Below are positions 26,900-35,029 of a stretch of DNA of 47,277 bases, piece after piece (within the stretch, counting starts at the first letter, position 1; each line of letters opens with the position of its first letter). The DNA is taken from NCBI GenBank assembly GCA_947629415.1, contig CANRDP010000010.1:1-47277 (forward strand), given 5' to 3'. Below the pieces are notes generated by a model. The model was not told the DNA's origin, made no database searches, and saw only the letters and a program-made list of their open reading frames with translations. The stretch comes from an uncultured Bacilli bacterium (lineage in GTDB: Bacteria > Bacillota_I > Bacilli_A > RFN20 > CAG-449). The position numbers were made by a program, and so were the translations under genes.

Positions 26900-26908
26900 C
26901 CCCCCCCC
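26900..26908 (-). repeat. Poly-G9 tract upstream of the -35
   Basis: Nine C on the plus strand. On the minus strand it is a C-G9 run ending nine bases before TTGTCA, i.e. about positions -46 to -54 of the promoter. Length changes would rotate or shift any activator or UP element placed further upstream. Confidence 0.8.
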
Positions 26909-26978
26909 GTTTTTTTATTTGTGCGCCCAAATTTTTTCTTGAAATTAAATGCTTAGAATGCGCTATACCATACTCTTT

Positions 26979-27710
26979 TTAAGATAAGGGAACTGTTTTC
27001 GCGGATTCTTTTATTTTTTGAAGTAAATGATTTGCATTCGTTTCAAATATTCTTCTTGCCGCTGTAACACCGAATTTCTTAGAGACATATGTCAATGCTT
27101 TTTTTAAATTCGGTCCTCGTTTTTCTATGGAATGACAATCACTTGCTATGATATCCACACAATCTTTTGCCATCAATTGATGGGATAATTTTTTCGCTTT
27201 TTTTCCGAAATCACCAAAGAAACTTGAGGCATCCAGTTGAAACAAAATACCTCTGGATTTCAACTCTTCTAATCGCGATATTGTAAAATAATTATATCGC
27301 TCCGGATGTGCCAAAATGGGAATAAATCCATTTGCAAGCAAATCATCCAAAGCATTATCTACATTTTCCAATTCATAATGCAAATTAAATTCCAAAAGAA
27401 TATATCTCGATTGATTTAAAGTAATAAGTTGTTGCTGATGTAAGGCATCAAACAAAATATCCGTATAAAAAATTTCTCCTCCAAGCAAAAATTCAACTTT
27501 TTTTCCTTGAAATTTTTGACAAAAGCAATCAAAAGTTTGTTTTACTTTTTTACAAGTCAAAAAGAAATCTTTGGAATAAAAAATATGTGGTGTTAAAAAA
27601 ATAGTCGTCACACCATCGATAATTTCCAAATCCATCATTTTTGCAGAAAAAGAGAGATTTTTTGCTCCATCATCGATATTCGGAAGGATATGCGTATGAA
27701 AATCAATCAT
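26979..27710 (-). CDS. cpsB: CpsB/YwqE-type PHP phosphotyrosine phosphatase
   Basis: A 243-residue metal-dependent PHP-fold phosphatase that removes phosphate from the tyrosine tail of the CpsD kinase and so controls capsule assembly. Metal-binding motifs are DFHTHILPNIDDG at the start, LLGGEIFY around 94-101, ILAHPERYNY in the middle and ASDCHSIEKRGPNL near the C-terminus. It is the third gene of the cpsC-cpsD-cpsB unit. The intergenic space is 18 bases, and its ribosome-binding site is a run of seven G. Confidence 0.95.
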   Translation of the reverse strand: MIDFHTHILPNIDDGAKNLSFSAKMMDLEIIDGVTTIFLTPHIFYSKDFFLTCKKVKQTFDCFCQKFQGKKVEFLLGGEIFYTDILFDALHQQQLITLNQSRYILLEFNLHYELENVDNALDDLLANGFIPILAHPERYNYFTISRLEELKSRGILFQLDASSFFGDFGKKAKKLSHQLMAKDCVDIIASDCHSIEKRGPNLKKALTYVSKKFGVTAARRIFETNANHLLQKIKESAKTVPLS

Positions 27711-27716
27711 CTTCTT

Positions 27717-27723
27717 CCCCCCC
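27717..27723 (-). repeat. Poly-G7 tract forming the cpsB ribosome-binding site
   Basis: The bases between the cpsD stop and the cpsB ATG read AAAAA-GGGGGGG-AAGAAG on the minus strand. No other Shine-Dalgarno is present, so the G run must serve as one, six bases before ATG. Length changes would alter its pairing and spacing. Confidence 0.7.
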
Positions 27724-27728
27724 TTTTT

Positions 27729-28457
27729 TTAAAGTTTTACTTTTTCATTCTTCTTGTATTTCATCGCTTTTTCTTTATCCGAATAAGCATAATAAGTATC
27801 ATAAGATTTTTTCAAAACATCATGTGTCGCCACAATACCGAGAATTTTTATTTCCGCTTCTTTTAAAATATGAATCGTTTTTTCTAAATCTTTTTTCTTC
27901 GTCATCCCTATGGAAACAACGCAAAGAATACCGTCAATGCAATTTTTCAACAAAAGAGAATCATTGACCATTAAAAGCGGAGGAGTATCCAAAATAATAT
28001 AATCGTATTTTGATCTGCATTTTTTTATTAGTTTTGCAAGAATATTGCTACCGACAATCAATTCAGGAAAAATAGTTTTCTTCCCCGCGGTTAAAATGTC
28101 TAAGGCATGATAATGTTTAAGTATATCCTTAAAAGTAGCCTCATTTGTGCAATAATCCACAATCCCTATCCGATTTTCCAATCCAAAAACACGATGTATA
28201 TTATTGCGATATAAATCCAGATCTATCAATAAAACTTTTTTCCCTTTATATGCCCATATATTTGCCAGATTGCATGCTGTCGTCGTTTTTCCTTCACCGC
28301 AAGAAGGAGAAGTAATGGCAAATACTTTCATTCGTCGATTGATGGAAGATAAGTCAATATTGGTTTGGATTCTTTGATACGCCTGGGCATAAACGGAATC
28401 TAAATTTTCCACTAAAATATCTTTTGGATTTTGTATCCATTTATCTTTCTTTTTCAT
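27729..28457 (-). CDS. cpsD: CpsD/YwqD-type bacterial tyrosine kinase
   Basis: Cytoplasmic BY-kinase, 242 aa. Walker A is SPSCGEGKTTTACN (50s), Walker A' is VLLIDLDLYRNN and Walker B is YDYIILDTPPLL. The C-terminal tail has a tyrosine cluster (SYDTYYAYSDKEK and KYK) that is the autophosphorylation site. It works with CpsC, whose cytoplasmic C-terminus activates it, and is reset by CpsB. It overlaps cpsC by 17 bases. Confidence 0.95.
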   Translation of the reverse strand: MKKKDKWIQNPKDILVENLDSVYAQAYQRIQTNIDLSSINRRMKVFAITSPSCGEGKTTTACNLANIWAYKGKKVLLIDLDLYRNNIHRVFGLENRIGIVDYCTNEATFKDILKHYHALDILTAGKKTIFPELIVGSNILAKLIKKCRSKYDYIILDTPPLLMVNDSLLLKNCIDGILCVVSIGMTKKKDLEKTIHILKEAEIKILGIVATHDVLKKSYDTYYAYSDKEKAMKYKKNEKVKL

Positions 28458-29205
28458 ACTTTTTTTTCCTTATATCAAAAGCAGGAATGACTCCCAAAAC
28501 TTTCAGATCCACAATTTTTTCTATTTCCTCGCTTTTATAAATTACCGAATGAAGAAATTCTTTTGTAACCGAAAGCAAAATACCGATAGATAAACCAAGA
28601 ATCGCGGCGATAAGAATATATCCCATCCTTCCGTTAGAAATTTCATAATACTCCGTCGCAGAAGAAGATCTTTTGACAATACCGGATAAAAATTCATATT
28701 CCGTGCTATCCACGGAAGTGATTCTTACCAAAATCGATTCCATCATTATTTGTGCAAATTCGCCGTTTGTATCCGTATAATAAAGTTGCAAAACCAAAGA
28801 ATTCGCCGAATTTTCCACAGTTAGTTTTTCTTTATATGTATTCAACAAATCAAAAAATTCTTTTTGCTCTTTTAATTCTTGAATGTAACTATCCGTATAA
28901 ACATTCTGATGAATTAATTCCTCTACGACACCTTCCAAAAACCGATCTTCATAAAAATAATCTCGTATCGTGGCAACATATTTTAAACCATCCATAATAA
29001 TATCTTCGCTGGTCTCTTTCTGAAGCATTCGTTCGCTCGTATCGATAATAACCGAACCGCGAGATTGATACTGTGGCTTTAATCCAAAAAAAACAAATCC
29101 TGCACCTAGAAAAGTGGCAATGAAAGTTGAAATTAAAATCAAAAAAACATTTTTTTTAAGAATCCAAACAATATCTGAAAGAGCAATTCCTTCCTTTTCT
29201 TCCAT
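28441..29205 (-). CDS. cpsC: CpsC/Wzd-type chain-length regulator and kinase activator
   Basis: Wzz-family membrane protein (254 aa). A first transmembrane helix lies at about 18-40 (FLILISTFIATFLGAGFVFF), followed by an extracellular Wzz domain and a second helix at about 203-223 (MGYILIAAILGLSIGILLSV). A short cytoplasmic tail ends in a Lys-rich segment that should bind and activate CpsD. The ribosome-binding site is AGGAGA. It is the first gene of the regulatory operon, with a poly-G promoter tract 50 bases upstream. Confidence 0.93.
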   Translation of the reverse strand: MEEKEGIALSDIVWILKKNVFLILISTFIATFLGAGFVFFGLKPQYQSRGSVIIDTSERMLQKETSEDIIMDGLKYVATIRDYFYEDRFLEGVVEELIHQNVYTDSYIQELKEQKEFFDLLNTYKEKLTVENSANSLVLQLYYTDTNGEFAQIMMESILVRITSVDSTEYEFLSGIVKRSSSATEYYEISNGRMGYILIAAILGLSIGILLSVTKEFLHSVIYKSEEIEKIVDLKVLGVIPAFDIRKKKYEKER

Positions 29206-29235
29206 TTTTTTACATCTCCTATTTTTCTATTCTCT

Positions 29236-29267
29236 ATTTAAGCAAAAATTTACCCCCCCCCCGTCAA
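29236..29267 (-). promoter_or_regulatory. Candidate cpsC promoter with poly-G spacer
   Basis: On the minus strand TTGACG (29262-29267) is a near-consensus -35. The spacer starts with the G run. TTAAAT (29236-29241) is the best -10-like hexamer at 20 bp; shortening the run by three G would give 17 bp. The -10 is weak, so the -35 plus tract is the firm part. Confidence 0.55.
29253..29262 (-). repeat. Poly-G10 tract in the cpsC promoter
   Basis: Ten C on the plus strand, ten G on the coding strand, immediately after TTGAC. It is not in a reading frame: stops flank it closely in all frames. It is the longest G run in the window and lies where spacer-length phase variation is known in Neisseria porA. 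Confidence 0.85.
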
Positions 29268-29673
29268 CTTATTTACCTAATTTTTTATCCTTTTCATTTT
29301 TTTCTTATTACCTTTCCCAAAATTCTTTCCTATATCTTTATTATTGCGAATCAAAGAAAACAAATAAAGAAAAAGAAAACGTCTTTTTTTTGTAAAAAAT
29401 ACGTTTTTTTGCGTTTTTTTCTCTATTTATTCTTTTTTCTATCAACAATGTTTCTTTTTCTCTTTCTACCTTTTATTTCTTATATATAAAATAAGGATAG
29501 AAATTTTCTTTTTTCTTTTTTCAAAATTTTCTATTTCCCTTACTATTACTAAAAATTCTTATATTTTAAAATTTAGGTTCATTATTATTTGTTGCACTTA
29601 GATGAATAATTAACGCTATTTTAAAATTTGAAACATTTTACTTGCACTTTCATATCTATTGATATAAAATTTA

Positions 29674-29700
29674 AAAATCTTTCATTCATCGAAAGATTTT
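29674..29700. repeat. Perfect 10-bp hairpin
   Basis: AAAATCTTTC and GAAAGATTTT around a 7-base loop. Minus-strand reading gives a T-rich run after it, but no gene ends nearby. It may block read-through between the divergent units. Confidence 0.5.
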
Positions 29701-29799
29701 GTGAGTTTTATTCTAATTTTTATAAATAAACTCATAGCAATGCATATATTGGATTAACTTAAATTCTTATTTGTTGATAAAAGTACTTTAGGTTTCCGA

Positions 29800-29805
29800 T
29801 ATAAT
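29800..29805 (+). promoter_or_regulatory. Candidate -10 of the BspA-like lipoprotein promoter
   Basis: TATAAT 34 bp before the start codon. The only -35-like hexamer, TTGATA, is at 20 bp. A strong AAAGGAGA ribosome-binding site follows. Confidence 0.5.
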
Positions 29806-29838
29806 GCACAATAAGGATTAAGAAAGGAGATCTATTTT

Positions 29839-32800
29839 ATGAAGAAAAAAGCTTTATATCCTTTACTTCTTACTTTAGCGTTAGTAGGATGTCAAAATGC
29901 AGATCCAAATAGCTTGTCGTCTTCTTCATCGTCTTCCGTTTCTTCTGTTTCTTCCTCCAGTTCAAGTTCAGCTACTGGAGAAGCTTTAAAAGGAAGAGGT
30001 GCACCGCAAAATAATTTGGGTGAAAACGGCGATACCTATACGGATACCATTACCGGAGATGAATATGTCAAAGAAAATGGCCAATGGAGAAAAGTAAAAG
30101 ACGGCGACAATACTGTCTTTACGGTTACCTTTGATTTAAATGGTGGTGTCATGAACGACCCGAGTTTCTCTTTGAATCATTTGGTCAAAGAAGGTGAATG
30201 GATTGATGAACCTTTGGTAACCCCTGTCAAACAACATTCCACCTTTGGAGGTTGGACAACCGTAAGAAATGATATCAGCACAAAATATAATTTCATGAAA
30301 CCCGTTTCCAGTGATTTGACTTTATATGCTTATTTTACTGTTAATGAAGAGGAACGAGTTATTTTAACCGTTGATCCGAATAATGGACAACCGCCATATA
30401 CTGTGGAAACCTTTGTCGGTGATTCCCCGGTTTTAAGTATTCCTTATAAAGAGGGCTTTAACTTTGCCGGATGGTACAATAAAGCAACACAAGAAAGATA
30501 TACTTATGTTACCGGAACGATGACCATTGAAGCACATTATGAAAAATCCGAATTCAATGTGTCTTATAAAGTAGAAGATGATCAATCTGCAACGATTATC
30601 GGTGTACGGGATTTTGATGTTGCTCAACTTCGTATTCCTTCTTCTATCAATGGCCATCCGGTGAAAAAGATTGGTAATAGTGCATTTGTCACATGTCAAT
30701 TATTATTAGAAATTTCCATTCCGTCTTCGGTTACGGAAATTGATGATGGTGCCTTTAATGGTTGCGGAAATCTTCAATCCATTAAAGTCGATAGTGACAA
30801 CTCCCGTTACTGTGATGTCGATGGTGTCTTGTTTAGCAAAGACATGAAAACTCTCGTTCGTTTCGCACCAAAGAAGGGTTCAGCCTATACTGTTCCTAGT
30901 TCGGTAACAAAATTAGCGCCATATTCATTCTATGGATATAAAACCAATTGTATTTCGAATATTACTTTGAATGAAGGACTTTTGGAAATCGGTGATTATG
31001 CTTTCTCCTTGAATGAGCAAATGACTTCGATTTCTTTCCCTTCAACATTACAAAAAGTCGGTTCTCATGCCTTCTCGGTTTATAGTAACGGTGTCAATTT
31101 GACTCAGGTTAGCTTCAATGAAGGACTTTTGGAAATCGGTGATTATGCTTTTGCCGGTATCTATTTCAAAGATAATCAACCAAATCTTCCTTCTACTTTG
31201 GAAACAATCGGTGATTATGCTTTTGCCAATTGTAATGCCATTGTCAATTTGACTTTACCTTCCGGATTACAAAATCTCGGAAAGAATGTCTTTGCAGGTT
31301 GTACCGGTATTTTAACTGTATCTCTTCAACCGGGAAACTCTGCTTTCAAAGTTCAAGATAATATCTTATACGATCATGATATGAAGAAAGTCGTCTTCTG
31401 CCCATCCGGTCGTACCGATAAAGCGGAAATTCCCGATGGCGTTACCGAAATCGGTGATTATGCTTTCTATATGTGTGATCTTTTGAAAGAATATGATTTC
31501 CCATCTTCTTTAACTAAGATTGGTGTGGAAGCCTTTGGTCAATGCTATGGCTTAGAAGAATTCACTATTCCGGATTCGGTTACATCCATCGGAGAAGATG
31601 CTTTCTCCAATTGTGACAAGTTAACAACGATTAATTTCGGAACCGGATTAGCAGAAATTCCCGACTACGCTTTCTATCTGGATTCTTCGCTACGAAATCT
31701 CAATTTCCCAAGCAATGTGAAAAAGATTGGTAATGATGCTTTCTATGGTTGCTCCGGACTTCAAAGTGTAACCTTCCAAGAAAATGGTGTTACCGAAATC
31801 GGTGAATGGGCTTTCCATTTTGTAGGCTCCATCGGTGGCGATGAAGAATATGGCGGAGTAACGCAAACATCGAGATTAACTACCATTACTTTCCCGAATA
31901 GTTTAACTAAGATCGGCGATTACGCTTTCGATGGTAATAGTGCCTTAACTACGGTTAATATGGGTACTGGTGTCTCGGATATCGGTGTTTCTGTTTTCAG
32001 CGGAACCGGTATTACTACTTTGAATACTGCGGGAAACAGCAATTTATCTTATGAAGATGGTATCTTATATAATGGAGATAAATCCACATTGTTCTTTGCT
32101 CTTCCTTCTGTAGTGGCACAAAATGGGAAATTAACCATAAACGATAATGTTACGACCATTCGTCCTTTTGCTTTCGAATCTTGCAAGAAAGTATTAAAGG
32201 AAATTGCTTTCAATAGTTCTTCTAAGGTCGAAACCATCGGTGAAGGTGCATTCAAAGAGTGCTATGCCACAAAAATCAATTTCCCTGCAAGTCTTCGAAC
32301 AATTGAAGATGGTGCATTCTATATGGCTGATTTAGAAGATGTCACCTTTGCAGAAGGTGTCACATCTATCGGTGATTCCAGCTTCTTTGCAAATCCGATT
32401 AAAAATTTGGCTTTACCGAATTCTTTACAAACGATTGGTGATGAAGCCTTTGCTACCGGAAATGCAAATGGTAATAAGTTAGAAACCTTATCTTTAGGTA
32501 CCGGCTTAACAAGCATTGGCGAACGTGCTTTCATGAATAGTATTCTTTGCACAAGTGCAATTACACTTCCTGCATCTTTAGAAACATTAGGAAATGGCGC
32601 TTTCGCTGCCACAGCAATCTCATCTTTCACATCGAATTCCACGAATTTTGCTGTAGTCGATAATGTGGTCTATTCCTCGGATTATTCCAAAATTTATTGC
32701 TATGCCTATGGTGACGCAAGAACTTCTTTGGCTTTATCACAATCCGGAACTACGGAAATCATGCCTTATGCTTTTGCCGGTGCAACAAAGTTAACCAGTT

Positions 32801-33063
32801 TGACTTTGCCTACTCAATTACAAAAAATCGGTGAAAAAGCTTTTGCAAATTGCTATAATATTCAAACTTTATCTATTCCAAGTACGGTATCTTATATCGG
32901 TGAAAGTGCCTTCCAAAACTGGGGCTTTAAGGGATCTTCCGTGGCACAGCAAACCATTACTTTCGGAGTCAGCAAAGATGTTGCAACAATGCTCTATGAT
33001 GTAGGTTATTTATACAACATGCTCACCTCGAAACCGGTTAATTTGGAATATGCCCATGCCTAA
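29839..33063 (+). CDS. BspA-like leucine-rich surface lipoprotein
   Basis: A 1074-residue secreted lipoprotein. The signal peptide has lipobox LVGC (Cys18), followed by a Ser-rich linker (about 25-46) probably spanning the wall. Then come two InlB B-type/Listeria-Bacteroides repeats (first around 95-170 with FTVTFDLNGG, second around 172-235 with FAGWYNK). From ~240 to the end there are some two dozen LRR_5/TpLRR units with the recurrent IGDYAF, SIGEDAF and LPSSL patterns. BspA-type proteins bind host matrix, mucin or other bacteria. Two 35-bp identical repeats (30970-31004 and 31117-31151) in frame could recombine. AAAGGAGA precedes the ATG. It is probably co-transcribed with the next lipoprotein gene. 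Confidence 0.93.
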   Translation: MKKKALYPLLLTLALVGCQNADPNSLSSSSSSSVSSVSSSSSSSATGEALKGRGAPQNNLGENGDTYTDTITGDEYVKENGQWRKVKDGDNTVFTVTFDLNGGVMNDPSFSLNHLVKEGEWIDEPLVTPVKQHSTFGGWTTVRNDISTKYNFMKPVSSDLTLYAYFTVNEEERVILTVDPNNGQPPYTVETFVGDSPVLSIPYKEGFNFAGWYNKATQERYTYVTGTMTIEAHYEKSEFNVSYKVEDDQSATIIGVRDFDVAQLRIPSSINGHPVKKIGNSAFVTCQLLLEISIPSSVTEIDDGAFNGCGNLQSIKVDSDNSRYCDVDGVLFSKDMKTLVRFAPKKGSAYTVPSSVTKLAPYSFYGYKTNCISNITLNEGLLEIGDYAFSLNEQMTSISFPSTLQKVGSHAFSVYSNGVNLTQVSFNEGLLEIGDYAFAGIYFKDNQPNLPSTLETIGDYAFANCNAIVNLTLPSGLQNLGKNVFAGCTGILTVSLQPGNSAFKVQDNILYDHDMKKVVFCPSGRTDKAEIPDGVTEIGDYAFYMCDLLKEYDFPSSLTKIGVEAFGQCYGLEEFTIPDSVTSIGEDAFSNCDKLTTINFGTGLAEIPDYAFYLDSSLRNLNFPSNVKKIGNDAFYGCSGLQSVTFQENGVTEIGEWAFHFVGSIGGDEEYGGVTQTSRLTTITFPNSLTKIGDYAFDGNSALTTVNMGTGVSDIGVSVFSGTGITTLNTAGNSNLSYEDGILYNGDKSTLFFALPSVVAQNGKLTINDNVTTIRPFAFESCKKVLKEIAFNSSSKVETIGEGAFKECYATKINFPASLRTIEDGAFYMADLEDVTFAEGVTSIGDSSFFANPIKNLALPNSLQTIGDEAFATGNANGNKLETLSLGTGLTSIGERAFMNSILCTSAITLPASLETLGNGAFAATAISSFTSNSTNFAVVDNVVYSSDYSKIYCYAYGDARTSLALSQSGTTEIMPYAFAGATKLTSLTLPTQLQKIGEKAFANCYNIQTLSIPSTVSYIGESAFQNWGFKGSSVAQQTITFGVSKDVATMLYDVGYLYNMLTSKPVNLEYAHA

Positions 33064-33085
33064 AGGCAAATGATTGGAAAATTTT

Positions 33086-34144
33086 ATGAAAAACAAAGTT
33101 TTAAATCTCTTATGTATTACTTCCTTTTTGGGAATCATGGTAGCATGTAACAATGAAGTGGAGAAGAAGACCATTACATACTACTATAATGATCCGGAAA
33201 ACACTGTTTACCAAACACAACAGTTAGCCGTAAATGAAGGTTTAATCGAACCCGAAGAACCAAATCGCAAAGATTTGGTCTTCGATGGTTGGTACTTGGA
33301 TAAAGAAGGAAAAAACGCTTTTGAAGGCTTTAATAAACCTATCACTGAAGATCTTACTTTATATGCTTCCTGGTATGATTATGACGATTTGGAAGACTAT
33401 GAAAAAATTCAAAAATTCATCGATAAGTTACAATCTGCCGAAGGAAATGTTTCCGCAGTAACGCAACGTATCTCGGGAACACAACGTTATTACACTCCTG
33501 TTGATTATTTATTCCCTATTGGAGAAACACAAACCTATCATCGTTATGAAGATATTCTGACTGTCGATAAATATTCTTTGGAAGATGCAAAAGAAGTTTT
33601 ATATGAGCAGCAACAATTCTTTTACGATCAGGATAACTTTTATTCTCTTACCAAAGATATCGAAAATAGTGGCCGAGATGATGCCAAAGTTACTTCAAAA
33701 TACAACAAAAACAAAGTAGAAACTTTCCTCAACATCGGCTTTACTCAAATGAGTTTTGCTTGTTTGAGAACGGTATTGGATGTAGCGGAAAACGGAGCTA
33801 GTCATACGCAACAAATCTATGACATTTCCGGTCTTAATTACACGGATTTCTCTTTAACCGATAATTCTTACGAGTTTTCATTTGATTATATCCAAGATGA
33901 TTATTCCGAAGAGTTAGGAGCATATGTAACACAAGTCTTCCAATATGAAGTCGGTGTTTCTTTCTTAAATAAAAAGATTTCCCGTTCGAATGTACGTGAA
34001 AAATATATCTTTGCGATCGATGATGAAGCTTGGCAAGTCGCGGATACGTATGTAAAAAGCGAATATACGATAACCGATAAATATGAAGCTTATAGCGGTA
34101 CAAGATTCAATCCCGATGACTTCCCGGTTCAAACCGCTTCTTAA
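33086..34144 (+). CDS. Lipoprotein with one InlB-type repeat
   Basis: A 352-residue lipoprotein from the ATG at 33086 (a TTG at 33074 in frame is a less likely start). The signal peptide ends in lipobox MVAC (Cys21). Residues ~25-95 form an InlB B-type repeat (FDGWYLDKEGKNAF, LTLYASW). The rest (about 100-352) is acidic and rich in Tyr, Asp and Gln, without a family I recognise; it looks like a beta-rich extracellular domain. It starts 22 bases after the BspA-like gene, and a strong terminator follows, so the two form an operon. Confidence 0.85.
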   Translation: MKNKVLNLLCITSFLGIMVACNNEVEKKTITYYYNDPENTVYQTQQLAVNEGLIEPEEPNRKDLVFDGWYLDKEGKNAFEGFNKPITEDLTLYASWYDYDDLEDYEKIQKFIDKLQSAEGNVSAVTQRISGTQRYYTPVDYLFPIGETQTYHRYEDILTVDKYSLEDAKEVLYEQQQFFYDQDNFYSLTKDIENSGRDDAKVTSKYNKNKVETFLNIGFTQMSFACLRTVLDVAENGASHTQQIYDISGLNYTDFSLTDNSYEFSFDYIQDDYSEELGAYVTQVFQYEVGVSFLNKKISRSNVREKYIFAIDDEAWQVADTYVKSEYTITDKYEAYSGTRFNPDDFPVQTAS

Positions 34145-34170
34145 AAATCGATAGATAAAAACAATTTTTT

Positions 34171-34197
34171 GAGAGTCTTATGGACTCTCTTTTTTTT
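34171..34197 (+). terminator. Intrinsic terminator of the surface-lipoprotein operon
   Basis: GAGAGTC and GACTCTC around a 5-base loop, followed by eight T. It acts on the plus strand only; the opposite reading has no T-run. Confidence 0.9.
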
Positions 34198-34204
34198 GAT
34201 GTCT

Positions 34205-35029
34205 TTATTTTCGCTTTTTATAAAGTATTTTTTTATAATATTCTTCTGCTTCTTCTTTTGTTTTGAATTCAAAAACAACTTTGCTTCCGATTTTATGAAT
34301 GGCAATCCCCGTTTTCATGTAGAAATTTTCCACTCTTTTATCTTGGGATTTTCTCCCTTTATATAAGGAAATAAGATGTTCGACATCGCGCACCGAAAGA
34401 TTTTTTTCCAAAATTTGTCGAAGATACTCTTCCTGCTTTTCATCTTTAAGACCGACAAGCATCCGTGCTTGCCCATACGTAATTTTTTCTTCTTTTAGTG
34501 CCTTTTTCACATTATCATTTAATTTTAAAATTCGCAAAGTATTGGTAATTTGCGAAACCGATGCATCCATCAGTTGCGATAGATCTTTCCGGGAAATCGG
34601 ATAAAGTTTTAAAATAGCATCATAAATATAGGCTTTATTTAAAATATTTTCATCATTATACGTGCGAAATCGTTGCGCAACAAGTAAAAGCATATTTTCA
34701 TCGGAAACATCACGAATAATCACCGGGATAGAATCAAAATGATTTTTTTTGGCCAAATAATATCGTTTAAAACCAGTCAGAACCTGATATTTTTCACTTT
34801 TCTTTCGCACTAAAATCGGATCCATCACTTCTTTTTTATTCATTTGAATTTCCAAAGGAGATATTTGTGATTTCCGGACAAAGTATTTGGAACAAATCGG
34901 ATTCATTTCAATTTGATCCAAAGGAATATTGATGGAATATTCCTTTTTGATATTTTCCTCTAACTCTTGTAAAAGATTAGAATCTTTATATTTTTCAATC
35001 CAATCACTTAATCGGGTTTTCTGTTTCAT
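34205..35029 (-). CDS. parB: ParB/Spo0J-family chromosome partition protein (divergent)
   Basis: A 274-residue ParB-like protein. The N-terminal domain has INIPLDQIEMNP, VMDPILVRKK and then QVLTGFKRYYLAKKN where canonical ParB has the GERRxRA CTP-binding motif. The second box (ENxQR in most ParB) reads VAQRFRTYNDEN. The helix-turn-helix ISRKDLSQLMDASVSQITNTL is preserved. The gene overlaps parA by 26 bases, and GGGAGA inside parA serves as its ribosome-binding site. No parS sequence is seen in the window. It could also be a Noc-like paralogue, but the parA overlap favours ParB. Confidence 0.82.
   Translation of the reverse strand: MKQKTRLSDWIEKYKDSNLLQELEENIKKEYSINIPLDQIEMNPICSKYFVRKSQISPLEIQMNKKEVMDPILVRKKSEKYQVLTGFKRYYLAKKNHFDSIPVIIRDVSDENMLLLVAQRFRTYNDENILNKAYIYDAILKLYPISRKDLSQLMDASVSQITNTLRILKLNDNVKKALKEEKITYGQARMLVGLKDEKQEEYLRQILEKNLSVRDVEHLISLYKGRKSQDKRVENFYMKTGIAIHKIGSKVVFEFKTKEEAEEYYKKILYKKRK

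Larger units (their letters stand above)
29206..29838. other. Divergent intergenic region between cpsC and the BspA-like gene
   Basis: The 633-bp stretch holds no gene. It contains the cpsC promoter with G10, a long T-rich stretch around 29290-29560, a 10-bp hairpin at 29674-29700 and the -10 of the surface-lipoprotein promoter. Confidence 0.6.

Noticed and set aside
26718-26930. A 70-codon minus-strand open frame crossing the G9 tract
   Set aside because: It needs a TTG start without ribosome-binding site and overlaps a near-consensus promoter; the promoter reading explains the region better.
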